From Triops longicaudatus (taxonomy: Eukaryota; Arthropoda; Branchiopoda; Notostraca; Triopsidae): a stretch of 64,000 nt of DNA. The stretch lies in NCBI GenBank assembly GCA_022885665.1, contig JAGQDJ010000635.1, positions 82,493 through 146,492 on the forward strand, written 5' to 3'. Below are positions 12,201 to 24,206 of this stretch, piece by piece. The notes beneath the pieces are model-generated. The model did not search any database and had not been told where the DNA came from. It was given only the letters and a program-made list of their open reading frames with translations. Position 1 is the stretch's first letter; the number at the start of each line of letters is the position of its first letter. The position numbers and the translations under genes were made by a program.

Positions 12201-15200
12201 AGCTGGTCCATAAAATGCGCCAGTCGTCCGATGCTAATTGGCGAAATTTAGCCGGCTCGCTTTCCACACGACAGTTAAGTCGTCTAGCGAAACGATTAAA
12301 GAACTTTCCCCATGAAGACGCTTTTAAAGAAGTTCAAAAAAGTTGCTTAGCGAGGTAATTTTTTGTCTGGTTCTTTCAGTCTTGTGCGCTTAAAGGCCGA
12401 GACCCAATTTAATATCGTGGTGTTGCCTTGTTGTAATAGGTTCCTGCCCATTGTTGCCCAACAAGCGTTAACCAGAGCGTTGAAAGAAATAGGCCTGACT
12501 CCGACGCGACAGTCAACTTCTGAACCATTGGGTTGTTCAGTCGAAAATGGGATTTTAACGATTGGCCACACCCAAGCCCCAATCTTTCAAGGCTCGACGA
12601 GTAGCAAAGTGCCTGAAGTCCTGTTCTTTGATATCCAGGAAGTAAGCAAATAATAACATAAAGAAATAAAACTGCGCAACAGTTGTAATAGGAAATTAAC
12701 TCCTGAAAAGCATGTCAAAGCGTTGGAAGTATTGTTGCAAGACTTTCAAATGGGCGAACATCTATTGCTTATCGGAAACCAAGGCGTTGGAAAAAATCGA
12801 CTCATTGATCGTTTGTTGAACCTCTTAAATCGACCTCGGGAATACATTCAGCTACATCGGTAATAAAATAGTATAATATAAAAACTAAAACCGTATATTA
12901 CGGTAGGATTTTATCGATCCTATAATGTTCTTTTCTTTCCTATGGTGTAATGCTGTTCAGAGATACGACAGTCCAAAGCCTCACTGTCCAACCGACAGTC
13001 CAATCTGGCGTGATTGTGTACGAAGATTCGCCATTAGTGCGCGCAGCACGATTGGGCCACGTGCTTGTCGTTGACGAAGCCGACAAAGCTCCAACCCACG
13101 TCACGTGTATCTTAAAAGTAAGCCAAACCCCGGAAACAATAGCATTCAAAAAATAATGAAAATTAAATGAAAGAAATAGTGGAAAATACCTAAAAATTAA
13201 AACTAACAGGAAACGTATTAAAAATTATGTTGTTTAAAATAAGGGAATATCGTTTAAATTCTTATCGGCTTTTTCTTTAGACCTTAGTGGAATCGGGAGA
13301 AATGATTTTATCGGACGGCCGAAGAATCGTTTCACACGCAGCGGATTCCGATGATTCAAACACAATAGCCTTGCATCCGAATTTCCGCATGGTCGTTTTG
13401 GCGAATCGACCAGGTTTTCCTTTCTTGGGCAACGACTTTTTTGGAGTTTTAGGTAAATTTTTTAGGCACATTTTTAGGTAAATTTTTCTCCCACCAATTT
13501 AAACAAATTTAAATGTACTATAAAAAAAATTACTGTAATAATCGCAATATTTTTACATAATGTCTCTATGCTGCATAAAAGATGAGTTTGATTCTTCTGT
13601 ATTTTTCGCACGGATAGGTCATTTATTCAGCGTGCACCCGATCGACAATCCGAGTTTCGATTCCGAGCTTTCATTGTTGAAGCAATACGGCCCAGATGTG
13701 CCGGAAAAAACGCTCTCAACGCTAGTACGAGCTTTTGGTGAATTAAGAGATTTAGCCGACCAAGGCCAAATCGCGTATCCGTATTCGACCCGCGAAGTTA
13801 TTAACATCGTCAAGCATCTTCAAGTAAGACATTCCCTGCCGGTCATATTTCGCCTTTTTTTTTACGACCCCCTCGCCCAAAACGACTAGTCAACTTTTTC
13901 TTTTATTCTGTTTTATATTCCAGTTGTATCCCAAGGAAGGTCTGGGAACTGTTATCCGTAACGTGTTCGACTTCGATGCCCATAGTCCCGAAATGCAAAA
14001 AACATTAGGACGAGTGCTGCACAAACATGGGCTTCCTATAGGCACGTCTGCTGATAATGTGTCATTAGCCAAAGAGTAATACATGATGTATAAGTGAAAT
14101 AAACACATATTACTAAATCAATTATTGTGTTTGACTTTTTTCGGTAGGGTTAAGCTTCTCCCACCAATTAAAACGGGACAGTGGCGGGTTCAATCTTCAA
14201 CCAAAGCACCACCCTTGTCCGTTGATGAAAGTTCCCTTGCTTTAAAGGTACTTAGAGCTATCCCTTAATCGTGAAAATTATAAGGAACGGACAAAACAGA
14301 AGAAAAATTTATAAAAGAAGACATGGAGAACAATGCAGATTACGAAGTCACGATTTTTTCAAATAGATAAATAATGTACACAAATTAGAGCGAAAGTAAA
14401 ATTTTATACGAAATACTTAAATGTAAAGAATTCATGTTCGAATAATCTTTTCGAAAAGTAAATTAGTTGAATTGAAAAATCAACCGTATGGTATTTTCTT
14501 CAACTATTATAATTTTAAAGACAATAGTTATTTAGTCGTTGATTTGTCTGTTTACCGGAGGTTTAAATATATATCTTTTTTAGGGCTACAATCTACCCAT
14601 CAGAACGCTGAACCTGGAAGCTAACGACGCTCGTATGGTGAAATTCAGCGAAGAGAAAAAATCCTGGGATTTGCCTTTAGACGACGCATCTGTTATGGCT
14701 GGCGTTTTGCTGTACAAGCGTCCGTTATCTTTATTTTTCCGTCATTTTTTTTTCATCCTGTTTTATAATTTCTGTTAGAATAGGAATATTTAGAGTCAAA
14801 TAATTGAAAAAGATTTGTGATTTAGGTCCCGAGGCTGGGGAGTGCATTTGTGTCATGCTCTCGAATCCGACTGGTCTTTTATCGTGGGACGTAAGCAGTA
14901 ATCTGGGGAATTTAGTACCTCTGGAGCGCCATTTTCCGAATCCGCGTATGTGGAACGTAAAACCCAAATTTTCACTGGCGAAATTAACGGGAGAATGGGC
15001 TAATTGGGTCGCAGTTTATGAAGCTTTGGTACGTAAAAGCATTAGTGGAAGAATTTCCGTCAAAATAGCTGCGTTTCGGTGCAAGTTGGTGGTTAAATTC
15101 GGTTTGATTTAGGAGAATCGCTTGATGATCGTAGAACCTTGGACTGGCGAAGCGTTCAAAATAGGATTAGAATCGGTGCTCAACTCTACGGTGCAGAAAT

Positions 15201-18200
15201 TTGCCCAAACCTTTGGCAACGAAGCGCCGGTAGTTTATGGCTTTGCGGCAAACGATGCTAATCAGTTGGTAATAGCATTCAGAATCTTGGTGTTGTGATC
15301 TAGTACGTATTTATCGGCTTTGTGTTAGGTCATTTATCAACAAGACGGTGGTCGATTGCAAATTGTCGATTTAGATCAAAGCAGACTCTTCGAGCTTAAT
15401 CTGCCGTTAGCTGTTTTAACACTACATTCTGTCGGAAAAGATACGTTTTATGTATCAGATCGAGACACGTAATCTTTCTTAGTCTTTTTAGTGCTTCGTT
15501 GTTTGTCCTTGGGTCATATTTCTAATTTACTTTTTCTTTCTGTGTAGAAGGAAACTCCTATTGCGGAAATCTCATCCCGGGATGGATGGATGTGCCAACG
15601 TTTTACATGCTTTAGAAGATCCGAGCAATATATTCGCTATAGAGGGTTGTAACCAAGGAGATTTAAGCAAAGAACAACTGTCTGCCGCTCTAAAACAAAA
15701 TATGGATTGCCCTTCACGAGTAATAGCTTTGCCCAATGCTGTCTGTGGCGTGGCGCTGGGATTTCCGGACCTCAGCTCGGGAGAAGTTTATGCATGGCCT
15801 CAGGCGTCAGGAAACCAACGGCAGACGTACTTTTTAACCCAACAATCCTTGGTATATGCACTTGCAACGTTCCTCCCTCTTTTACTTTCCGTCGCCTTCA
15901 AATAGTATCTTTAAGAAAATACGAAAGAAAATCGGGTGACGGTTGGGAAATGAGGTTTGCTACCCTTTCTGACTATTTCCCCTTTTTTTCGTTCTACTGC
16001 CGTAGGTTATCAACGTTCTCGAAGCTAATGGTGTTGAAGAAGATGTTCAAGTACCCAACAGTGCTGGTTATTTGCAGATTGTTGACTTGGCGCGCCAGAA
16101 ATTGCGCTACTTGGGCGTTCCAGAGTAAGTTCCTAGATTAAGACGATCTCAGGACCCGTAGAGTTAAATTTAATTGTTTTCTCTTCATTGTTGAAAGTGC
16201 GAGTCGGTACGTTCCCTATAGTTCGTGGGCTTCTGCAATGAATGGAGCGCCAGTTCTGTCTGCAGGTAATGAAGAAACGGGATCCTTTGTGACTGTCGAT
16301 TTGGGCGGGAAAGTCAGATTGTGGGAGTTGTCACCTTCGGTGCTGAACCAATCGTTTGAAAAGTGGCGGTCTCTAGTGGGAGGTCAGTTAAGCTTAACCT
16401 TCCATTTCTTTCAGTTTAGCGAAAATATGTGAGCTGAAAAATGCAACGAAAAGGCTCGGGTTAAATGTAAAATTTCGCACTTCTTCGACTTTCATTAAGT
16501 GCACAATCTTTACTACAATGTAACATCGGCATGGTAATTTCGTTACAGTCGACTTAAGTCTCGTTAATTGACTAAGTTCCATGGCAAAATGTAAATTACA
16601 CATGAAGAGTCATGCTTTCGAGAAAAAAAAATGCTGAACAGAAAAACTGCAAAACGCATTAAAAGAAGTGTGGTGTTGGCTTTCATTTGCGTTTGTGAAC
16701 GAATTGTCTGGTGAACTTTTTGATTTAAACCGAGTTAGGCAGTCTACTTTTTTATTTTCAATGAATTTCACCCTTGTTTGACTTTCGTTCTATTGGAATG
16801 GATCAATTTGCACATTTTACGACTAAAAGCTTTACTTTTGTGTCATTTGCATGAGCAGAGGAAGGGGGACGATTGATGCTCGAGTACCGTCCGAGTGGTT
16901 TGGATGTGTCACGGCCCAAATTCGGTAAGGTTGATGCCAAGAACGCGCCCCACGTGGGCGGAAACCAGTGGGCGGGCGGTACAGGGGGTCGGGACACTGC
17001 AGGCTTGGGCGGAAAAGGCGGTCCTTTCCGTTTAGATGCTGGACATACTGTTTACCAGGTAAAAATGGTCTCTTTCTTTCGTTGTCACTTCGCGATCGTA
17101 CTAAAACCCTTTTGGAATTCCGGCTTGTCTTTGGGCGGCTTTTGTTTCATGGGGGGCAATAAGGTGTCTGACACGGAAAAAGCAGCCGTTCCGGAGCACG
17201 TTAAAAGGGCGGCGCACGAGATGGCCAAAGAAGCTTTCCGTCGGAAATTGGATGAGATTCGCATGAGTGAATTTGATGCCGAGTTGTACCAGCAGTATTA
17301 CCGTGGCGTCCAGGATCAAGTTCAGGGTTTGCGATTGGTATTAGATAGCTTGCAAGCTAAAGCGAAGGAGAGGCAATGGATCAGACATCAGACCGTCGGA
17401 GAGCTCGACGACGCCAAGCTAATTGAAGGTACGTCGTTTCTGCCCTTGTACTCTTTTTACGTGACGAGTCATTGATTTCTTGTGGTTTCTGCTTCAGAAC
17501 GAGAATTCTAAAGCTAAAATGATAATTTATTTTTTTTGTTGTACAGGTCTAACCGGAGAAAAGGCTATCTATAAGCGAAGAGCTGACAAAGAACCCGAAT
17601 TAGGAACCCCGCAGACGAAACCTAAACATTTCCGATTAGTCGTTGACGTATCGGGAAGCATGTATCGGTAACGCTGAAAACGAACATTTTGTTGAAAATA
17701 CTTCTTAAAATCAAGTTAAGGCCACCTCTTTCGTGGGAATTAAACTCGAATATGGCGCAAAGTTTCAGGATGATTTCGCGAAAATCGTCTACTATATTCT
17801 GGTACTTTTCGACATAAAGTTTTGAAAAGTCATTCGTACAGTTCCTCGTCGAAATAATGTCAAAAATTAATTTTGCTAATTTTTCGCGAGATTCTTGGCA
17901 GCAGAATGCAGAGGTTAAATTTTCGACGTCGGCTGTGCGGAACCGGTTTAATCGATTGTCAAGATTACTTCGTTAAACATCCTTTTTTTAAAATGCCTAT
18001 GCGTGAAAAATCGAGAAAATTTTACCTTTTCAACCGTAGCAACTTTTTCTGCGAGGGCTAAAGATTTACCAAATGCGTTTTCAGAAATATCTCACTACTG
18101 CATCTATGCTATCTATGCATTGTCAAGCAGAACTTTACTGTTAGAAAATTTTTGGAAAATATCGAACGGTTTTCGTCAAATTTGCGCTGAGAAATTTCCA

Positions 18201-19187
18201 TGAGGTGGTATACAGTTGCCTCAATAAGGGGGAAAATAAGAACCAATGTCGAAATACTGTAGTTTTTCACAAGAATGAACGTAATTTTTAAGATCTATTT
18301 GTATTTCGAAAATCATGACAAGGAATTCTTCGTTTACTTTTCGGTTCAGTCGTACTTACAGAAGGAATTGTTTAGGTTCAACGGTTATGACGGACGCTTG
18401 GAACGCGAAATGGAAGCAGTTTTGCTTTTCATGGAAGCGCTGCAAGGCCACGATACCCGATTTCGGTACGACATCATGGGGCATTCAGGCGAATCTTCGC
18501 AATTACCGTTAGTAAAACTCGAGTCTCCTCCCCGTAACGAGAAAGAACGTTTAGATGTGTTAAAGGTGATTTTTTAAAAAGTGCATTTTCTTACTTAAAA
18601 ATGTTGAAAATCTTATCTTATTAGGTTAGACTTATTATCGCAAGTCTAATGCGTATCCCGCATTTTATTTTGTGTACTATTTTTTAAGGTTATGCACGCT
18701 CACTCGCAGTATTGCCTAGCAGGCGACTATACGTTAGAAGCGACTTCCCGAGCCATTAAGGAATTGGACAAAATGACTGAGATCGATGAAGGATTCGTCA
18801 TTGTTCTGTCAGATGCCAACTTGGAGCGTTATGGTATTCCTGCCAAAGCTCTGGCGACTGCTTTGACGCAATCGACCAAGATCAAAACTGCAGTGATTTT
18901 TATTGGCTCCTTGGGAGACCAAGCTGATAGGTAAAAAGAATCGAGTTCACGAGAGCGAAAGACAAACGGAGCGAGATTTTTATATTCCTATTGTCAATTA
19001 CTTTGATCTCGTTGGCTTTATGATATGGATATGCTGTCAATGCCAGTTGTCTTTTTTTTGTTTCTTTTTCGTGTGCAGGTTGTCGCAGAAACTCCCCACG
19101 GGCAATGCATTCGTGTGCATGGAGTTGCAAAAGCTTCCTCAAATACTGCAACAAATATTCACTGCTGCAATGCTGTCAGGACCATAA
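9149..19187 (+). CDS. Vwa8: von Willebrand factor A domain-containing protein 8 (30 exons)
   Basis: Large mitochondrial matrix-side ATPase with AAA+ modules and a C-terminal VWA domain; its cellular role is poorly defined. Exons: 9149-9263, 9368-9445, 9514-9755, 9827-9994, 10116-10439, 10772-11197, 11332-11492, 11736-11905, 12000-12103, 12164-12354, 12440-12641, 12711-12859, 12961-13117, 13281-13452, 13618-13823, 13924-14075, 14148-14247, 14584-14703, 14813-15028, 15113-15268, 15329-15468, 15548-15851, 16006-16124, 16198-16382, 16859-17058, 17164-17428, 17547-17667, 18376-18565, 18689-18930, 19079-19187. All phases agree, giving about 1827 aa (human about 1905). Nucleotide-binding sites: degenerate GRPGPLRG near residue 93, intact GPRGCGKS near 422, GNQGVGKN near 749 with Walker B VLVVDEAD. 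The glycine-rich GGTGGRDTAGLGGKGGP block and the MIDAS motif DVSGSM near 1640 mark the VWA part. The 14704-14812 junction is uncertain. AATAAA at 19439-19444. Confidence 0.96.
16383..16858 (+). other. VWA8 intron 24 (476 bp)
   Basis: One of the few VWA8 introns longer than 300 bp; no feature recognised inside. Confidence 0.7.
17668..18375 (+). other. VWA8 intron 27 (708 bp)
   Basis: The longest VWA8 intron. It splits the exon ending in the MIDAS motif DVSGSM from the next VWA exon (RFNGYDGRLER). No exon, RNA or transposon end was recognised inside; short + strand ORFs there have no familiar motif. Confidence 0.7.
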
Positions 19188-22100
19188 ATCGCCAAATGTC
19201 GAGCGAGCGTTCCTAGCCTGTCCAAGAGCTCCTTTGCTCGAAAGAGCCAACTAAGCGCTTATGTACAATGCAATGCACGTTTTGGAATGACACCCAAGAT
19301 TCCCCCAAGCGATAATTACTGTACAGGACCTTTGATACTAGAAGTAAAGCCATAAAAGAAAGAAAAAGAAATTCTTTGTAGTAAAGTTCAAGACAGCATA
19401 TTTCATATGCATTGTCTCGAATTCGTGTGGGGACCCAAAATAAAGTAAAAATAAAAGCGGGTGTAGAAAACGGGAATAAAAATCTTCCGAGAAAATAAAA
19501 TGGAAGAAATAGCGTCCGACCAGCCATGTGGCCACGTAAGATGCGTAACAAGATATTCTGGAATTGTTTTCTTTTATGTTCATGACATAGGCTCGGGCGA
19601 AGAAAGAGTTAAGAGATTGTTAGAATAAATGTAGGAGAAGCTACGTTGCCCTTAAACGTAGCAAAGGGCACGCTTAGTCGTAGTAAATGGTTTTGTTTAT
19701 AACTGAATGGGCCTGATGTCGTAAAAAGAAGCTTCACGTAAGGTAATAACGCAGAACAGAGGTTATAAAGGTTATGCCATCTTTTCTTGCACTACACACA
19801 GCAATTTCCCTTCAGTGTAAACGAGAGAATATGGCAAGCTGTAAAAGCAAAAAGTCCTGCCGAGTCGCACAAAAGGTAACAAGCATGCTTGCAATTCCCC
19901 TTGGAGCCAAATCAGATTGCCTGAGGCTAAATAAGGGGATATGATAGCAAATAATGCATATACCTAAAGAAACGAGGCTTGGTTTTATTGTTGGCCAGCT
20001 TTAGGTAGTTTCTGTCCTCTTTTACTTTGTTTAAAAGAATTTCTCGTAAACAAAGTTTCCTAAAAGGTTTTCCGCTTCGGTAGAGGAAAGATAATGGGTA
20101 TGCCAGGACACAAGTGCGCACGTGCAAGTGTCAACCATCTTGGTAAGCAAACGCAAGAAGAACTTCGATCTCGTCAAGCTTTCTTATGCTTCCTTTCGTG
20201 TAATTTGAGGAACAAATAGGAGAGGATTACTGTGACTGTCAGTTGAAAGCTGCTTCGGACAGTTTTTTGCCAGTATAACAAGGAAACACCGGTTAAATCT
20301 TCCTTAAGACATTGGTAAACCTTTTGTATAGTTACGTTTTTCTAAGTGTGGGTGTATTCCTTTCGTTTATGTGGCTCTTGCAAGCACTGGAGCGAGGACG
20401 CAAGACCCGAAGTGCTCGTTCGTTTTTCAGAGGGATATGAGTACAAGTTAGCAAGTGATTCCCATTGCGCACGGAGTGAATGTCGAGGAAGATGACAAGG
20501 AAACTCCGTTGTGAGAGGCTTCGCTCTAGACTTGACAGTAATGGGTGCAAAAAGAAACAAAGAGCTTACATGTTTACAACACTGCCTTGTTTGTTCACTC
20601 TCTTTTTTCTCGGCGTTTTTAAGCTAAGAATCCCTGAGCGCTCGACAGGTCTTGACGGCCGTATTTCGCGTGCAAAACTTAATTTACACGTCTTCTTATG
20701 TATTTTTTTTCCGTTCTTGCAAACATCATTAGCTCGGACAAAGTAAGCGCATAATTCCATAAGGAAAAGTGCTTCCAAAGCGGATAATTGTAGAATGCTT
20801 ACTTTATTACTTAATAAGAAGCTTATTTCGAAAGGTTTGAAAGAGCCTGATACATTTCGATATAAGGTAGTCATAGTAACAGAAAATATGTATCACCAAA
20901 AAAAGCGCTTTCGGGTATCCAGCAATTCATCCAAATAATTGCCAAGTTTTACGGGAATGGACGAAGTTAGGCTGCTCCATGAGAGCAAAATGGAAGAGAT
21001 TTCAGTTTATGTAATTTGTAAACTGTGAACAATGCATAGACATTGCTATGCAACCTGTTGACAAGCAGGGTGACTGAAATTCCGAGAAGGATTCAAGAAA
21101 ACACTTTGTTCAATATCTATGCGACTCTTTTTCGATGGTAGCTTTTTTTTTCTTAGGTGAGTCACATCTTGTGCAAAATCTAATTCGTCATTTGTTTTTC
21201 TTTTTTTTTAGTTCAATTTGTACGCGTATTCTGGTCGCTATATATGTGACTATATTGGTTTCGTTAATCGACCATATTTCTTTCATTAGCACTGCTTATT
21301 AGCGCTACAAAACGACAGCAGTTAATTACTAAATAACGTAACGCTGTAGTTCGCACTGCGCATAGTGAAAACGGATGACAGCGAACTTCGCAGTCATCCG
21401 TTTTCGCTGGTAGTTGTAAATTTCTAAAATTTACGCAGCATTGCTTCACGAGCAATTTTCACAATTGCTGCTGCGTTTCTAGCAAATGAGAGCTTGTGAT
21501 TGTTGATAATGTGTGGGTTCACGGCAGCTCTTCCTTGCTTTATGAGGTACGGGACCAGGGTAATCTAGTTTTCAGTAATATGGGATTTTACTTGATTCAC
21601 AGGTTAGGGAATAATCTTATCAAGCTTCCCGTCTTCACTGTAAAGGCAAGCAGATTGCCGTTAAGTGAATGATAAGTTAGGTAACATCCTTCGGCAACAG
21701 CAAAAGTCTGTGTTGGGAAAGAGATATAGTTGATAAAACTCAGTGTCGGTGACTTGCTTTGCATGCAAGTTCGAAAGGAAGTCAAGAGTAAGTCGCGTGT
21801 GAGGGAAAACCCATCTCGTCATGATGATATGGAAATAGATTGGAATCTTATTGAATAGTATCGATGTGCTCGCTCTGGTACCCAATGCTGACTCCTACCA
21901 ACCCTTGAAAACTGCCCCAGGCCTAATAGACTCCCGCCATTTTGGCACACTACTCACCCGTAACCCAACTTTCAGCCTGTGTGAAGATTACCCATTCCAT
22001 GAAATATATGGAGAACAGAAACTTATATCCCACGTCCCATTCCCACTCCTCCCCCTTCTTCTATCCCATAAGCCTCAAATTCTTGATCGAATCACATTTA

Positions 22101-22345
22101 CTTCTTTCCTTACTCTATTCCAGCGTCCCCCTCTTCGGCGTCCTCCTTGTGTATCTTTGTTCTTCTTGGGGAGGTTCTCTCCCCCTGAAACCCATGTTAT
22201 TTGCTTTCCCTTGGGTTTGACGTGCTGAGAAAGGAAGAGTCTGTCACTTAATCTAGCCGCCAACACACATTACAGGCCCTTCAGTCCTGTCAGTTCCAGC
22301 CGAGTGCTCCGTTGTACTTAAACTCGTCAGAAAACGGTGCATAAA
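19188..22345. other. VWA8-PTS intergenic region
   Basis: The VWA8 3'UTR probably ends near AATAAA at 19439. No gene was recognised beyond that. The notable structure is the near-perfect palindrome at 21364-21408. An ORF at 21851-22228 (125 aa, Pro/Leu-rich) shows no motif. The last 100 bases, with initiator-like CTTCAGTCC and GTCAGTTCC near 22280-22295, probably include the PTS promoter. Confidence 0.5.
21364..21408. repeat. 45-bp near-perfect palindrome / hairpin
   Basis: Arms at 21364-21379 (AGTGAAAACGGATGAC) and 21393-21408 (GTCATCCGTTTTCGCT) pair over 16 bp with one mismatch (G-U in RNA). The 13-nt centre AGCGAACTTCGCA can itself pair GCGAA with TTCGC. The whole unit could form a 21-22 bp stem or a cruciform. 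A second small inverted repeat (GTAAATTT/AAATTTAC) lies just downstream at about 21416-21434. Confidence 0.8.
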
Positions 22346-22975
22346 ATGGCTCAACCTGTGGCTTATCTCACGAGGAAAGAAATCTTCAGTGCGTGCCATC
22401 GCTTACATAGGTAAAATTGGTTCGAATACACAATTTTCTTAGCTTTAATATTGGTACATTAAGAAATTTAAATTTTCCCCGCGCTTTGGGACTTTTTGGC
22501 GCGCTTTTTTCTTTGTTTATAGTCCAGCGTTAACCGACGAGGAGAACAAGGAGATTTTCAGCAAATGCAACAATCCTAACGGCCACGGGCACAATTATGT
22601 CGGTAAGAAGTAAACATTTACCAATATCCATGAGAAAAAATCGATTGGTTGACGCATCTAAGGTTTCTTATTGACTTTCTTCACTTCCTAGTCGAAGTGA
22701 CGGTGAAAGGTCCAGTCGATAAGGCTACAGGCATGGTCATGAATATAACGGATTTGAAGCAAGTCATGAACGAAGCCATTATGGATGTAATGGATCATAA
22801 AAACTTGGATAAAGACGTACCGCATTTTCAAAACGTCGTCAGTACCACGGAAAATGTGGCCATTTTCATCTGGGACAGTTTAAGAAAACTCCTACCCCGG
22901 CCTGATTTATTGCACGAAGTGAAAATTTTCGAGACGGAGAAAAATATTATTCTCTACCGGGGAGAAACGGTATAA
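22346..22975 (+). CDS. PTS: 6-pyruvoyl-tetrahydropterin synthase (3 exons)
   Basis: Cytosolic zinc enzyme (EC 4.2.3.12) that converts 7,8-dihydroneopterin triphosphate to 6-pyruvoyl-tetrahydropterin in tetrahydrobiopterin synthesis, needed for aromatic amino-acid hydroxylases; in flies the orthologue (purple) also feeds eye pigments. Coding exons 22346-22410, 22523-22602 and 22692-22975 join in phase to 142 aa, close to the 145 aa of mammalian enzymes. Zinc ligands appear as His18 (ACHRLH) and His43/His45 (NGHGHNY). The catalytic Cys37 (FSKCNNP) and the Asp83-His84 pair (MDHKNLD) are present, as is the conserved VVSTTENVAIFIWD. The start ATG has an A-rich context (ATAAAATGG) and gives the normal N terminus. 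All catalytic residues are present, so it should be functional. Confidence 0.97.
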
Positions 22976-23960
22976 GAACGGGAGAAAAATTCCGTTGCTT
23001 CCCGGCAATTCTCAAGTGTGCAATTCCCTTGACCAATTTTCGACCCATAATTAACTGCGTAAGTCGCTTCGTTGACTTTTCTCTGACCACCATTGGAGAG
23101 AGAAAAAAATTCTCATTTTGTTCTTTTTATATTTTGTCCTCCAGAAACGTGTCTGGTGTGCAAAGATACGGTATTCGTTGCAGCGATACAGGGATAGCGA
23201 AACTATATATTTGGAAATCCAAACTTGTTGGGGTGAATGGTATATAGAAGCTCATTTAATCATGTAAAGGCGTGTTTCCTTGATTGGGCAAGGGTTTGTG
23301 AAAAGTGCGGGTGAATCAAGACGTATCTTGCTCTTCCGTTGTGTTGCTGTTGTTCCGTCTTGCTTTACTTAGTTATCGATGGGGTTGGCTACAATTAGCC
23401 AGGTTTACGGGATTGTGTAACATTTCGTTAAGGGAATACAAGCATCCGGTTGGAGAAGGCCACAGTTGGCTTAACCTTCTTTTAAAATCAATCGTTCATT
23501 CTCTAGCCTCGTGACAGCGAAGAAACCTTGCGAAAACATTTCGCTGGGGTCGTTCTATGGCAGCTTTATTGATTGTTCCTTTAGGATAGGGATTCACTTG
23601 AGCGGGAGTTGTGTACAGTCAGCAAGAAAAACTTCCTCTCAACAAGTTTTGTTCCTGCTTTTCTTTCTGAGGTTCTCTTTTTATCGGTACTACGAGGTAA
23701 GACTTTAAGCCATCGGACTGAAAGAAGGAAAAGAGATGACAGATAAGTTGTGCTGTAGCTCAGAAACGCTTGCCACACAAAAAGTTTCGCGCTCATACCC
23801 GTTGCAGGGCGAGAAATTGCACTCCCAACGCATAGGAGATCACACACTTCGATGCGAAAGCATAATCTGCTTTTTATAGTAAAAAGAACCCACAAAACTA
23901 AGGGCATTTTATCACCGTAAAAGCTTGACAGAATTGCATGCAACCCGCTTTTCGCCCAGC
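22976..23960. other. PTS 3' region and spacer to furin
   Basis: No coding sequence recognised. No canonical AATAAA was seen close to the PTS stop. Chance ORFs of 65-129 aa occur on both strands without motifs. Confidence 0.5.
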
Positions 23961-24206
23961 TATAAATCAAACGCTTAACGATTATTCAAAAATCGCGCGA
24001 AAAGAGCTTGCCGCCCGCGGTTCCGTGGTCTCCGGCGCGCAGGGCCAGCCGCGTGCGGGTTCCAGTCCAACCTTGCTCCCCTTCCTTGCCATCGGGCTTC
24101 GTCCGTAGCCTGCAGCACAGTGTTGACGAGGCAAGGGGCTTGGAAGGTGGTGGCAGTGTGTGCGTGGTTTTCTATGATCTGGTTGAGAACCACAGTTGAC
24201 ATCCAG
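23961..24206 (+). promoter_or_regulatory. Candidate furin promoter and 5'UTR exon (GC-rich)
   Basis: TATAAA at 23961-23966 is followed about 25 bp later by an initiator-like TTCAAA. A strongly GC- and CpG-rich segment (about 24000-24130) then stands out from the AT-rich surroundings. It ends at a good splice donor, ATCCAG|GTAGGC (intron from 24207). Because the first furin coding exon at 28718 starts at a splice acceptor, an upstream non-coding exon is required and this is the best candidate. The link is inference; the segment could belong to another transcript. Confidence 0.45.

Noticed and set aside
15707..16141. 144-aa ORF overlapping VWA8 exons 22-23
   Set aside because: Alternate-frame shadow that reads through an intron; the conserved VWA8 frame accounts for the coding signal.
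21851..22228. 125-aa ORF upstream of PTS
   Set aside because: Overlaps another similar-length frame, Pro/Leu-rich without motif, no splice or promoter support; likely chance in a C-rich patch.
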